Shown here: positions 26,146-34,262 of the stretch, in pieces | Position numbering within the stretch: position 1 is the stretch's first letter | Layout of the letters: every line of letters begins with the position of its first letter | NCBI GenBank assembly: GCA_017472605.1 | Contig: JAFUPV010000052.1 | Location: 1 to 64,000 of the forward strand | Direction of reading: 5' to 3' | Origin: Lachnospiraceae bacterium | Lineage (GTDB): Bacteria; Bacillota; Clostridia; Lachnospirales; Lachnospiraceae | DNA length: 64,000 bases | The notes under the pieces: generated by a model | Databases searched by the model: none | What the model was told of the DNA's origin: nothing | The model's input: only the letters and a program-made list of their open reading frames with translations | Made by a program: the position numbers and the translations under genes

Positions 26146-28335
26146 TTACTCTCTTACAAAGTGCAGAAGCGTACTCTTCAGGTCGCCGAACGCTCTTGGC
26201 AGCAGATATCCGCCATACATCAGCAGATCACCCGGATATACCTGATCCGTTCCTTCCAGACGGTACATTGCCTTCGGATCCAGACCCTTGAAACAGATCT
26301 TGCGGCTCTTGAAGTTAGGACGGTTCCACACCTCCACACAGGTGACGAGAACCTCACTCTTGTCCTTTGCAACCACTTCCCAGCAGTCGAAATAGTGATT
26401 CTCATAGTAGGAATCCACACGATAGTAATCACCGTCTGCAATCAGTCCATGGTACTTGTGGTAGTCCGCGCACTGAGCCGGGATCATGTCACGGTCCTCC
26501 TGCGGGATTTTTGTCACATCCAGCTCGTAGCCGAAGGTTCCTGCCAGAGCCACATGGCCTCTTGTCTCAAACGGCGCCACACGGCCTGTGGTATGGTTCG
26601 GGGATGCTCCGACATGGGCGCCCATGCAGGACAGCGGATAGCAGAGAGCGGTACCCTCCTGAATTGCCAGACGCTCCGGCACATCCATGTCATCGGAGCA
26701 CCAGATCTGCGGGCTGTAGTAAAGCATGCCCGGGTCAAAACGCGCACCGCCGCCGGAACAGTTTTCCAGAAGCAGATCCGGGAACTCGGTCACAAGACGC
26801 TCCTGCATCTCATAGACAGCCAGTACATAGCGGTGATACAGCTCACCCTGACAGTCAGCCGCCAGTCCAGGGCTTCCAATGTCCGTCAGCTGACGGTTCA
26901 TGTCCCACTTGACGTAAGCGATGTTTGCGCTGCGCAGGATCTTTGCCACAGACTCATAGGCATAGTCTCTGACTTCCTTTCTTGTCAGGTCCAGCACATA
27001 CTGCTCACGGCACTGAGCCGGTTCTCTTCCCGGAATCTGGATCGCCCAGTCCGGATGGGCACGGAACAGCTCGGAATCCGGGGAGATCATTTCCGGCTCA
27101 AACCAGATGCCGAATTTCAGACCGATGGCATTAACCTGATCCACCAGATATTTCAGGCCGCCCTGGATTTTTTCCTCGTTGACAAACCAGTCGCCCAGGG
27201 AGCTGTTGTCCGAATTTCTGTGACCGAACCAGCCGTCATCCATGACAAGCATCTCAATACCGCAGCTCTTTGCCTCTTTTGCGATGGCGATCAGCTTCTC
27301 CGTTGTAAAGTTGAAGTAGGTCGCCTCCCAGTTGTTGATCAGGATCGGACGCTCTTTGTGAAGGTATGGACTGCGGATCAGGTGGCTGCGGTACAGATCG
27401 TGGTAGGTGCGGCTCATTTTGCCGATTCCTTCATCGCTGTAGACCATAACCACTTCCGGTGCCGTGAAGGTCTCGCCCGGGTTCAGCTTCCAGGTGAAGC
27501 CTTCCGGATGGATGCCCATAGTCACGCGAACCATGTCAAACTGGTTTACCTCTGCCTGTGCCATGAAGTTTCCGGAATAGACAAAGTGGAATCCGTAAGC
27601 TTCTCCCTTGTCCTGATCCGTTCCCTTCGATACCAGAGCAATAAACGGGTGATCCTGATGGCTGCTTTCGCCTCTGACGGAACCGATTCCCTGCTTTCCT
27701 CTGACAACCGGACGGCGGATGATGTTGCGCTCTCTTGCCCAGGAGCCGCTTAACGTGATCAGCTCAAAACCACGATCATTATCCATCTCCACGCTGGTGC
27801 TCAGCACCTTTTCCAGGTACAGCGGCCGGTCGGATTCATTCTCCAGAAGCACAGTTCTTGTAATCGCATCCACGTCTTCAAAGCAGCTGTAACGCAGCGT
27901 TGCCTTTAAGCCGATCACCGGATCCTTCATGATCAGATCCAGGGTCTGACACTCTTCTTCGGTTCCAAAGGTTGCCGGAAGTCCGGTCAGTCCCGGCTTT
28001 CCCTTTGTGATTTTCCAGCTGTCCAGGTGAAGCTCGCATCCTCTGTGTCCCGCTTCCGTGCGGACGGTGAGACAGGTGTCACGGAAGTCGCCAATGCCGA
28101 AGGCCGGGTACTCCATGGGGAAGCTGTCCATGAAGGACACCATCTCTCTCTTGAGTTTGGACGGAACAAGCGGGCTCTCACCGGTGCGCATCAGGTACTC
28201 GCCGCAGGGAGCGGACAGCTTCTTTCCGTAATACAGATGACCGGGGTATTTGTCATCCGCGATTCCCATCATGTAGGTTGTGTTCTTTGTGTTCAGTGCA
28301 AATACCTTTTCTTTTTCATTGTACAGAACTGGCAT
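26146..28335 (-). CDS. GH36 alpha-galactosidase
   Basis: A 729-residue cytoplasmic alpha-galactosidase with N-terminal beta-sandwich (1-320), (beta/alpha)8 barrel and C-terminal beta domain. The nucleophile is D478 in K-W-D-M-N-R and the acid/base D548 in W-C-S-D-D-M-D, in the same places as in Geobacillus GH36 enzymes of the same length. W-E-A-T-Y-F-N and D-D-G-W-F-G form the substrate-binding part. It would remove alpha-1,6-galactose from imported galactomannan oligosaccharides. The ATG at 28335 has GAGG 8 nt upstream; a longer frame lies in repeat sequence. Confidence 0.92.
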   Translation of the reverse strand: MPVLYNEKEKVFALNTKNTTYMMGIADDKYPGHLYYGKKLSAPCGEYLMRTGESPLVPSKLKREMVSFMDSFPMEYPAFGIGDFRDTCLTVRTEAGHRGCELHLDSWKITKGKPGLTGLPATFGTEEECQTLDLIMKDPVIGLKATLRYSCFEDVDAITRTVLLENESDRPLYLEKVLSTSVEMDNDRGFELITLSGSWARERNIIRRPVVRGKQGIGSVRGESSHQDHPFIALVSKGTDQDKGEAYGFHFVYSGNFMAQAEVNQFDMVRVTMGIHPEGFTWKLNPGETFTAPEVVMVYSDEGIGKMSRTYHDLYRSHLIRSPYLHKERPILINNWEATYFNFTTEKLIAIAKEAKSCGIEMLVMDDGWFGHRNSDNSSLGDWFVNEEKIQGGLKYLVDQVNAIGLKFGIWFEPEMISPDSELFRAHPDWAIQIPGREPAQCREQYVLDLTRKEVRDYAYESVAKILRSANIAYVKWDMNRQLTDIGSPGLAADCQGELYHRYVLAVYEMQERLVTEFPDLLLENCSGGGARFDPGMLYYSPQIWCSDDMDVPERLAIQEGTALCYPLSCMGAHVGASPNHTTGRVAPFETRGHVALAGTFGYELDVTKIPQEDRDMIPAQCADYHKYHGLIADGDYYRVDSYYENHYFDCWEVVAKDKSEVLVTCVEVWNRPNFKSRKICFKGLDPKAMYRLEGTDQVYPGDLLMYGGYLLPRAFGDLKSTLLHFVRE

Positions 28336-28361
28336 GTTATTATCCTCTCTTTCATTGATTC

Positions 28362-28373
28362 GCAAACGTTTCC
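28362..28373. promoter_or_regulatory. LacI-type operator candidate before the GH36 gene
   Basis: GCAAACGTTTCC has the 8-bp palindromic core AAACGTTT with the central CG typical of LacI-family sites. It lies about 30 bp upstream of the GH36 start, close to the LacI-type gene of the locus. Confidence 0.4.
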
Positions 28374-28375
28374 TC

Positions 28376-28438
28376 TGACGAGTCCGCCTTCGCCTGATGC
28401 GTGCGCAGGTGCCCTCGCCCGACTCACTGCCCGCGTAA
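28376..28438. repeat. Second intergenic repeat family, partial copy
   Basis: Shares the stretch ending CTCGCCYGACTCRCTGC-YCGCGTAA with the copy at 53874-53964. It occupies half of the 135-bp gap between the GH2 and GH36 genes. Confidence 0.5.
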
Positions 28439-28470
28439 CTTTCAATCACCGGGAATTCCCGTTTCACTTC

Positions 28471-31119
28471 TTAAACATAGGACTCACGTAATGTACGAAT
28501 TGACAGCTTCTTTTGGATTTCCTCCGCAGTCATCGTCATTTCCGCTTTCAGATCTTCCTTATTAATGGTAACTGAGAACGGTGTCTTCTCTGTCAGGCAG
28601 AAATAGTTGGTACTGAAGACTGCATCCGCCTGTTCCAGCTCCAGCAGCACGAAGGGAGCAAAGCAGTCCGTTGTCAGGCAGATCCGGAATTCCTTCTCCG
28701 TTTCCGTCACTTCTGTCTGAATCTGCGGCATCTGCAGCTCCATGTGCTTATAGGGAACAAACGTCTCAACCTCGACACTTGCTGTCTGATCCTGCCACTG
28801 ATAATCCGCCTCCACAAACACGGTGCGCTCCCGGCCCGCAATCAGCACTGCAAAATCCTTCTCAAAAACAATTCTGCTTGTCTGTGCCGGCACCGTGCAG
28901 GCAACCGTCTCTTCATAAAGTGTTTCCAGACCGGTGGTACGGATGCGCACAGTCACACGGACCGGACTGTTTTCCAGTGATTCATTGGCTGCAGCCACAA
29001 ATGCCTTCCCGCCTTCGATGTAGATGCTTCCCGCTTTTGGCGCAAAGAACTCCTTTGCCATGTAGTGCAGTGCTTTCCACCGGCCATAGTAGTCGATGCT
29101 GGCCCAGGATGCCACCGGCCAGTTGTCGTTAATCTGCCAGTACAGCGCACCCATGCAGCGGCCGCGGTGACGGCGCCAGTGGTCAACGCCCGCCTTGATG
29201 GCGATTCCCTGAAGAAGCTGGCTGACATAGATCAGGCTATTGAAATCCTTCGGGTAACGGAAGTTTTCTGAAATGTAGGAAAGAATCTTTCCGTTGGCAG
29301 TTCCGTTTTTCTGATGACTCTCCATGACCGGCGAGAAAATGTTGCAGTCTTCCGGGCGTGCAAAGGTATCGATTGTTTTTCGCTCCGGGAAGGACTCGAA
29401 ACCGAATTCGGAGCAGAAACGGAAATACTGTTTGCGGTAATCGGAGAAGGGCTTTAAGCCGTGCCATACATCCCAGTAATGGTTGTCTCCCCGATTATGA
29501 TCGTCCGGGTCATCCAGGCAGCCGCCGGAAGACGGGGAGGAGGGCCAGTAGAAGGTCACATCGTCCTCTTCCTGCGTTACACGGGGAAGCAGGTATTCAA
29601 ACTGCTTAATGTAGTCAGCTTTCAGTGCCGCGCAGTGGGTCTCTGCAATTCCCCAATGATCCCAGGCAGACTCGATCTCGTTGTTTCCGCACCAGAGACC
29701 GAGGCAGGCATGGTGGCGCAGACGCCTTACGTTGTCAATGGTTTCCTGGCGGATGTTCTCTTCAAATTCACGGGTAAAGTCGTAGACGTTGCAGGCATAC
29801 ATCAGATCCTGCCACACAATGAGGCCATAGCGGTCGCACAGATCATAGAAATCATCCGACGGATAGTAGCCGCCGCCCCAGACGCGGAGCATGTTATAGT
29901 TGGCGCGGGCAGAGGAGCTGACCAGATGCTCGATCCGTTCTCTTGTGATCCACGGGTAAACGCAGTCCTCCGGAATCCAGTCCGCACCCATGGAGAAGAT
30001 CTTTACGCCGTTGACCACAAAGGCAAAGTCCTCGCCCCACTGGTCTTTCTGACGGCTGACTTCCATCGTGCGCAGACCGATGGTATATTCCTTTGTTTCC
30101 GCGCCTTCCGGTGCGGAAAGCTCCACTTTCAGGGTGTAGAGCGGCTGGCCGCCAAGGCCGTTGGACCACCAGAGCTGAGGCTTCTCAACCGGAAGACGCA
30201 GCGTTGCCGTTTTGCACATGCCATCCGCATTGCGTCCCACACTGTTTTTGCCTGTGCATCCTGCCCTGTCTTTGCCTGTACATCCCGCATTGTCTTTGCC
30301 TGTGCATCCGTCAAAACCGTCTCCTCCCTGCGAAATCCGCGCCGATGCGGATGCCGTTTCGGTCTGATCCGGTGCCAGCAGCACTGCCTTCAGTTCACAG
30401 CCGTCACCCATTCCTTCCAGAGCCACATCCACGCAAACCGTTACCTTCGTCTTTCCTTCGCAGGCACGGACATAGTCCTTCTGAGACACGGATCCGATTG
30501 CCGGCAGCTCTCCCCGTTCATGCTTCTGGCGGATCCGGACATCCTCAATCCGCACCTCATCAAAGAATTCCAGAAAGGCAGGGCGCCAGATTCCCATATC
30601 CGGCAGCTGTGCGCTCCAGTCCCAGCCGAACATGGAATGGGCTTTTCGGATGTAGTGATTTCCGGAAATGCATCCGGTTGGAACATAGCTGATCTCTTTT
30701 CCCGGTGTTCCCTCATAACTGCGAATGAAGGTCAGCGCGGAATCAAAGTGGATTTCCAGACAGTTCTCTGCTGCCAGAACACCGGCACAGTCAAAACGCC
30801 AGGTGCGGTGCATGTTGTCGGCGCTGCCGATGAGCGTTCCGTTCAGATAAACCTTTGCCAGTGTGTCCAGTCCTTCGCACACCATCACCTGATGTTTTTT
30901 CGCAAGAAACACATCCTCCACCGGAAAAAAGGTTCGGAATATAAAATCATTCGCCAGTTTTTCTCTGACTATGTACTCATTTTCGCGATCGTAGGGGTCT
31001 TCGATCTTTCCGGCTGCCAGAAGTCCGGACAGCACAGATCCCGGCATGGTCACCGGTATCCATTCACTGCTGCCCTTTTCACAAAGGTGCCAGCCATTGT
31101 TTAGCATCATTCGTTCCAT
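28471..31119 (-). CDS. GH2 beta-mannosidase with an internal tandem-repeat insertion
   Basis: An 882-residue cytoplasmic beta-mannosidase: sugar-binding domain (1-190), immunoglobulin-like domain, TIM barrel (about 355-680) and C-terminal beta domains. The acid/base is E481 in W-C-G-N-N-E and the nucleophile E571 in S-E-F-G-F. It would release mannose from the non-reducing end of imported oligosaccharides, in parallel with the phosphorylases. Residues 268-293 are a Cys-containing tandem repeat (G-C-T-G-K-D-x-A) inserted in the second domain. AAAGGAG lies 7 nt before the ATG. Own promoter at 31214-31242. Confidence 0.9.
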   Translation of the reverse strand: MERMMLNNGWHLCEKGSSEWIPVTMPGSVLSGLLAAGKIEDPYDRENEYIVREKLANDFIFRTFFPVEDVFLAKKHQVMVCEGLDTLAKVYLNGTLIGSADNMHRTWRFDCAGVLAAENCLEIHFDSALTFIRSYEGTPGKEISYVPTGCISGNHYIRKAHSMFGWDWSAQLPDMGIWRPAFLEFFDEVRIEDVRIRQKHERGELPAIGSVSQKDYVRACEGKTKVTVCVDVALEGMGDGCELKAVLLAPDQTETASASARISQGGDGFDGCTGKDNAGCTGKDRAGCTGKNSVGRNADGMCKTATLRLPVEKPQLWWSNGLGGQPLYTLKVELSAPEGAETKEYTIGLRTMEVSRQKDQWGEDFAFVVNGVKIFSMGADWIPEDCVYPWITRERIEHLVSSSARANYNMLRVWGGGYYPSDDFYDLCDRYGLIVWQDLMYACNVYDFTREFEENIRQETIDNVRRLRHHACLGLWCGNNEIESAWDHWGIAETHCAALKADYIKQFEYLLPRVTQEEDDVTFYWPSSPSSGGCLDDPDDHNRGDNHYWDVWHGLKPFSDYRKQYFRFCSEFGFESFPERKTIDTFARPEDCNIFSPVMESHQKNGTANGKILSYISENFRYPKDFNSLIYVSQLLQGIAIKAGVDHWRRHRGRCMGALYWQINDNWPVASWASIDYYGRWKALHYMAKEFFAPKAGSIYIEGGKAFVAAANESLENSPVRVTVRIRTTGLETLYEETVACTVPAQTSRIVFEKDFAVLIAGRERTVFVEADYQWQDQTASVEVETFVPYKHMELQMPQIQTEVTETEKEFRICLTTDCFAPFVLLELEQADAVFSTNYFCLTEKTPFSVTINKEDLKAEMTMTAEEIQKKLSIRTLRESYV
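30243..30314. repeat. Three 24-bp units inside the beta-mannosidase gene
   Basis: Units start at 30243, 30267 and 30291 and share TTTGCCTGTRCATCC. The period keeps the reading frame and encodes three copies of an eight-residue G-C-T-G-K unit. Confidence 0.9.
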
Positions 31120-31213
31120 TCGCAGTCTCCTTTATTGCATTGTCGCTCGTGTACGCGTATTTACATACAGAAGCCGTGTAAGCCAGAATTTCTTACATGG
31201 CTGTCTGTTTCTG

Positions 31214-31242
31214 ATTATATCAAAGTGTCTGCTTAAGCACAA
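31214..31242 (-). promoter_or_regulatory. Promoter of the GH2-GH36 unit with palindromes
   Basis: On the minus strand TTGTGC, 17-bp spacer, TATAAT. The perfect palindrome TGCTTAAGCA (31230-31239) overlaps the -35 box and spacer, and a second inverted repeat AATGACT-N5-AGTCATT lies upstream at 31263-31281. Both are candidate regulator sites. Confidence 0.6.
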
Positions 31243-31338
31243 TAGAATTGTTTAAGTTCTTTAATGACTTTTTTAGTCATTGATAAGTTAATAAAGAACT
31301 GGAAAATGCATAGAACTGGAAAAAAGCGGATTTGTCCC

Positions 31339-31367
31339 TTGACATTTCCTGACACCCATATTATAAT
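31339..31367 (+). promoter_or_regulatory. Consensus sigma-A promoter with Fur/PerR-like box
   Basis: TTGACA, 17-bp spacer, TATAAT: a perfect consensus. Right after the start region, 31381-31395 reads CAGTAATCATTATCA, close to a Fur-family 7-1-7 box (right half exact, left half 4 of 7). Repression by Fur or PerR would suit a rubredoxin gene. Confidence 0.65.
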
Positions 31368-31418
31368 GAAGCCATAAAATCAGTAATCATTATCATTTTA
31401 TGAATACAGGAGGTTTTC

Positions 31419-32033
31419 ATGAATACAAAGGCAATGCATAAGCTCAGCTACGGTCTTTTCGTTATCACCGGAAAGAAAGACGGAAAAGACACCGGCTGCA
31501 TCGTGAACACGGTTTCTCAGGTAACGACTTCTCCGAACCGGATTTCCGTAACGGTCAACAAATCCAACTACACCCATGATGTGATCAAATCCACTCATGC
31601 CTTCAATGTCTCCATTCTGACCGAGAACGCACCGTTTGAAGTGTTCCAGCGGTTCGGCTTCCAGAGCGGTAAGGACACAAACAAGTTTTCCGGTTTCCAC
31701 TATACCTCACGCTCCGGCAACGGTCTGCTTTACCTGACCAGCTACACAAACGCCTTCCTTTCCTGCTGGGTCACCAACATGATCGATCTTGGAACCCATA
31801 CCATGTTCATTGCGGAAGTGACGGACTGTGAAGTAATCGGTGACGCACCAAGCGTAACCTACGGCTACTACCAGAGCAATATCAAACCAAAGCCTCAGAA
31901 ACCGGCTGCCGCCGAGCAGAAAAAGGGCTACCGCTGCACCGTCTGCGGCTACGTTTACGAGGGTGAGACGTTGTCGGCTGACTTTGTCTGTCCGCTGTGC
32001 AAGCATGGCGCGGATGATTTTGAACCCATCTGA
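31419..32033 (+). CDS. Flavin reductase-like domain fused to rubredoxin
   Basis: A 204-residue redox protein. Residues 1-150 form an FMN-binding flavin-reductase/flavoredoxin domain (K-L-S-Y-G-L-F-V-I-T, N-T-V-S-Q-V-T). After a Pro/Lys linker, residues 168-204 are a rubredoxin with C-T-V-C-G-Y and C-P-L-C-K iron ligands. The architecture matches high-molecular-weight rubredoxins (Hrb), which pass electrons from NAD(P)H to flavodiiron oxygen or NO reductases. No flavodiiron gene is in the window. AGGAGG lies 5 nt before the ATG. Confidence 0.88.
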   Translation: MNTKAMHKLSYGLFVITGKKDGKDTGCIVNTVSQVTTSPNRISVTVNKSNYTHDVIKSTHAFNVSILTENAPFEVFQRFGFQSGKDTNKFSGFHYTSRSGNGLLYLTSYTNAFLSCWVTNMIDLGTHTMFIAEVTDCEVIGDAPSVTYGYYQSNIKPKPQKPAAAEQKKGYRCTVCGYVYEGETLSADFVCPLCKHGADDFEPI

Positions 32034-32100
32034 CCTGACCTGCATGTTACTGACATCCCTGCCGAATACAGGAACGAGAAGAAACTCGCTGCTCATGTAA

Positions 32101-32147
32101 AAAAACGGATCTTTCTGTTCATTTCATCACAGACAGATCCGTTTTTT
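32101..32147. terminator. Bidirectional terminator between convergent genes
   Basis: AAAAACGGATCTTTCTGT pairs with ACAGACAGATCCGTTTTT (one mismatch). The A/T flanks let it stop the rubredoxin gene (plus) and the nitroreductase operon (minus). Confidence 0.85.
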
Positions 32148-32251
32148 GCATTTCTTCCACATAACAATCACGCCTGAAATCCAGGCTTTACCGATTCCGC
32201 CGCGCAATCCGTTCTCTTTATTTGCCAGAACACAGCTCCACGCGTCACGGC

Positions 32252-32794
32252 TTACAGGAAACGCATCACTTCCTCCGCGCTCTTACGTCCCGGCGCATCC
32301 GGTCTGAACTTCTCATATCCGGCTGCAATCAGGACAGCAACCTCCTGATCATCGGGCAGTCCGATCTTTTCTCCGACATAATCCCCGTCATAAATTCCAA
32401 GCATAACCGTTCCGACACCCTGTTCATGGGCCGCCAGCACAAAGGTCTGCGCCGCAATACCGGCATCGAACATCTGCCAGCTGTCTTTCTTTCCGGTCGT
32501 GTAGGAACCGTCCTTCTCAAATCCGCAGATTCCCTTCACATAGGAAACCACCACCAGAACCGGTGTCTGCTTCAGCGTCTTTGTGTTGAATTCGAAGCCG
32601 AGGCATCCGTTTTCTGCGATGTCATCGATCAGTTCACGGCTGTCGATCACCGTGTAGCGCGGTGTCTGGCTGTTCTTCCAGGACGGCGCCCAGACAGCGG
32701 ACTCCACGATTTTCTTCATTACTTCCCGGTCAACGGGCTGACCATTGAAACGTCTGACGCTTCTTCTTTCTTTCATTGCCTGTATCAATTCCAT
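32252..32794 (-). CDS. Nitroreductase-family FMN oxidoreductase
   Basis: A 180-residue protein with the nitroreductase fold: N-terminal E-R-R-S-V-R-R-F for FMN phosphate binding, and A-A-H-E-Q-G-V-G-T-V-M-L-G near the middle. Such enzymes reduce quinones, flavins or nitro compounds with NAD(P)H; the substrate is unknown. It is the last gene after trkH with only 6 bp between them and GGAGG 9 nt before the ATG, so it is co-transcribed with the potassium system. Confidence 0.87.
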   Translation of the reverse strand: MELIQAMKERRSVRRFNGQPVDREVMKKIVESAVWAPSWKNSQTPRYTVIDSRELIDDIAENGCLGFEFNTKTLKQTPVLVVVSYVKGICGFEKDGSYTTGKKDSWQMFDAGIAAQTFVLAAHEQGVGTVMLGIYDGDYVGEKIGLPDDQEVAVLIAAGYEKFRPDAPGRKSAEEVMRFL

Positions 32795-32800
32795 TTCCAG

Positions 32801-34246
32801 TTACCTCCTGCTTTTTCTCCAGACTCCCGGTGTACAAAGGACCAGCATCGGGAACAGTTCCAGACGTCCTGCCAGCATGTTAAAAATAAATACCAGTTTG
32901 GACAGATTCGAATAGTGACCAAAGTTGCAGATCGGGCCTACCTTTGACAGACCAGGTCCTACGTTATTGATTGTCGTTGCCACGGCGGTGAAATTCGTCA
33001 CCAGATCCTTTCCCTCCGCGGAAATAATCAGCAGAGAGCCGACAAACAGAAACAGATATGCCATGACGAAGACATTTACCGAACGAAGCACCTCATGCTC
33101 CACCGGCTTATATTCCAGATGGATTTTCTTCACAATCCGCGGGTGCGTGATGGAAGAAATTTCCTTTCCAATGGATTTAAACATGATGATGATCCGCGAT
33201 ACCTTCATACCGCCTCCTGTACTTCCCGCACAAGCGCCGATAAACATCAGCAGTACCAGCAGCGATTTCGACAGGCTAGGCCACAGATCAAAATCCGTTG
33301 TTGAAAATCCGGTTGTTGTGATGATGGAGGAAACCTGGAAGAAGGAATCGATGAAAGCCTCCCCCGGCGCCGCATACATTCCCATGATGTCAAAGCCGAT
33401 GATCAGGGAAAAGACAACGATGATTCCAAGATAGACACGCATTTCCTCGCATTTCAGCGCAGCTTTCACGCTGCCTGCATAGAGAAAGAAATAGACATTG
33501 AAGTTAATGCCGAACAGCGTCATAAACACCGTTATGATGATTTTAATCGTCGAATTGTAGCTGGCTGCGCTGTCATTGAGGAAGCCGAAGCCTCCTGTTC
33601 CTGCTGTGGACAGCGCCAGGTTGATGGAATCGAACACAGGCGCGCCTGCGATGATGAGAAGAATCATCATCAAAATTGTCATCGCAATATACAGACCATA
33701 GAGGATCTTTGCTGTGCTGCGGATCTTGGGCACCAGCTTTCCGACTGCCGGGCCCGGGCTCTCTGCCCGCATCAGATGCATGCTGGAGCCGCCGGCCACC
33801 GGAAGAATCGCCAGAATGAACACAAGAACACCCATGCCTCCGATCCAGTGGGTAAAGCTTCGCCAGATCAGAACGGCTTTCGGCAGACATTCCACATCAC
33901 TCAGGATGGTGGCTCCCGTTGTGGTGAAACCGGAAACCGTTTCAAACAGGGCATCGATGGGATTGGGATAGAAGCCGCTGAAGTACAGCGGCATTGCGCC
34001 AAAAATACTCATGACAATCCAGCTGAGCGCCACCGCAACATAGCCTTCCGTCGCATAGATTCTGGTATTTTTCGTCTTATTTCTGCGCATCAGAAAGCCG
34101 ATGAGCAGGCAGATTGCTGCTGCAGCCAGAAAACGGAACACACAGGATTCCCGATAAATCAGCGCAGTCAGGATGGGAAGCAGGAACAGCGCCCCCATTA
34201 CCATCAGAAGACTGCCCAGAATGTAACGTATCATTTTATAGTTCAT
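32801..34246 (-). CDS. trkH: TrkH/KtrB-type potassium channel subunit
   Basis: A 481-residue membrane protein with the four M1-P-M2 repeats of the Trk/Ktr superfamily. The pore loops carry T-T-T-G-A-T, G-T-G-G-F-G, T-T-T-G-F-S and N-N-V-G-P-G, each with its selectivity Gly. Together with the RCK protein encoded 16 bp upstream it forms a K+ uptake system. Its length and helix count are normal. Confidence 0.92.
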   Translation of the reverse strand: MNYKMIRYILGSLLMVMGALFLLPILTALIYRESCVFRFLAAAAICLLIGFLMRRNKTKNTRIYATEGYVAVALSWIVMSIFGAMPLYFSGFYPNPIDALFETVSGFTTTGATILSDVECLPKAVLIWRSFTHWIGGMGVLVFILAILPVAGGSSMHLMRAESPGPAVGKLVPKIRSTAKILYGLYIAMTILMMILLIIAGAPVFDSINLALSTAGTGGFGFLNDSAASYNSTIKIIITVFMTLFGINFNVYFFLYAGSVKAALKCEEMRVYLGIIVVFSLIIGFDIMGMYAAPGEAFIDSFFQVSSIITTTGFSTTDFDLWPSLSKSLLVLLMFIGACAGSTGGGMKVSRIIIMFKSIGKEISSITHPRIVKKIHLEYKPVEHEVLRSVNVFVMAYLFLFVGSLLIISAEGKDLVTNFTAVATTINNVGPGLSKVGPICNFGHYSNLSKLVFIFNMLAGRLELFPMLVLCTPGVWRKSRR

Positions 34247-34262
34247 CTTTTTCCACCGCCCA

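Noticed and set aside
12075-31119. Catabolite (cre) sites in the mannan locus
   Set aside because: I found no clear TGWAANCGNTNWCA match at the promoters; AAACGTTT before GH36 is better explained as a LacI-type site.
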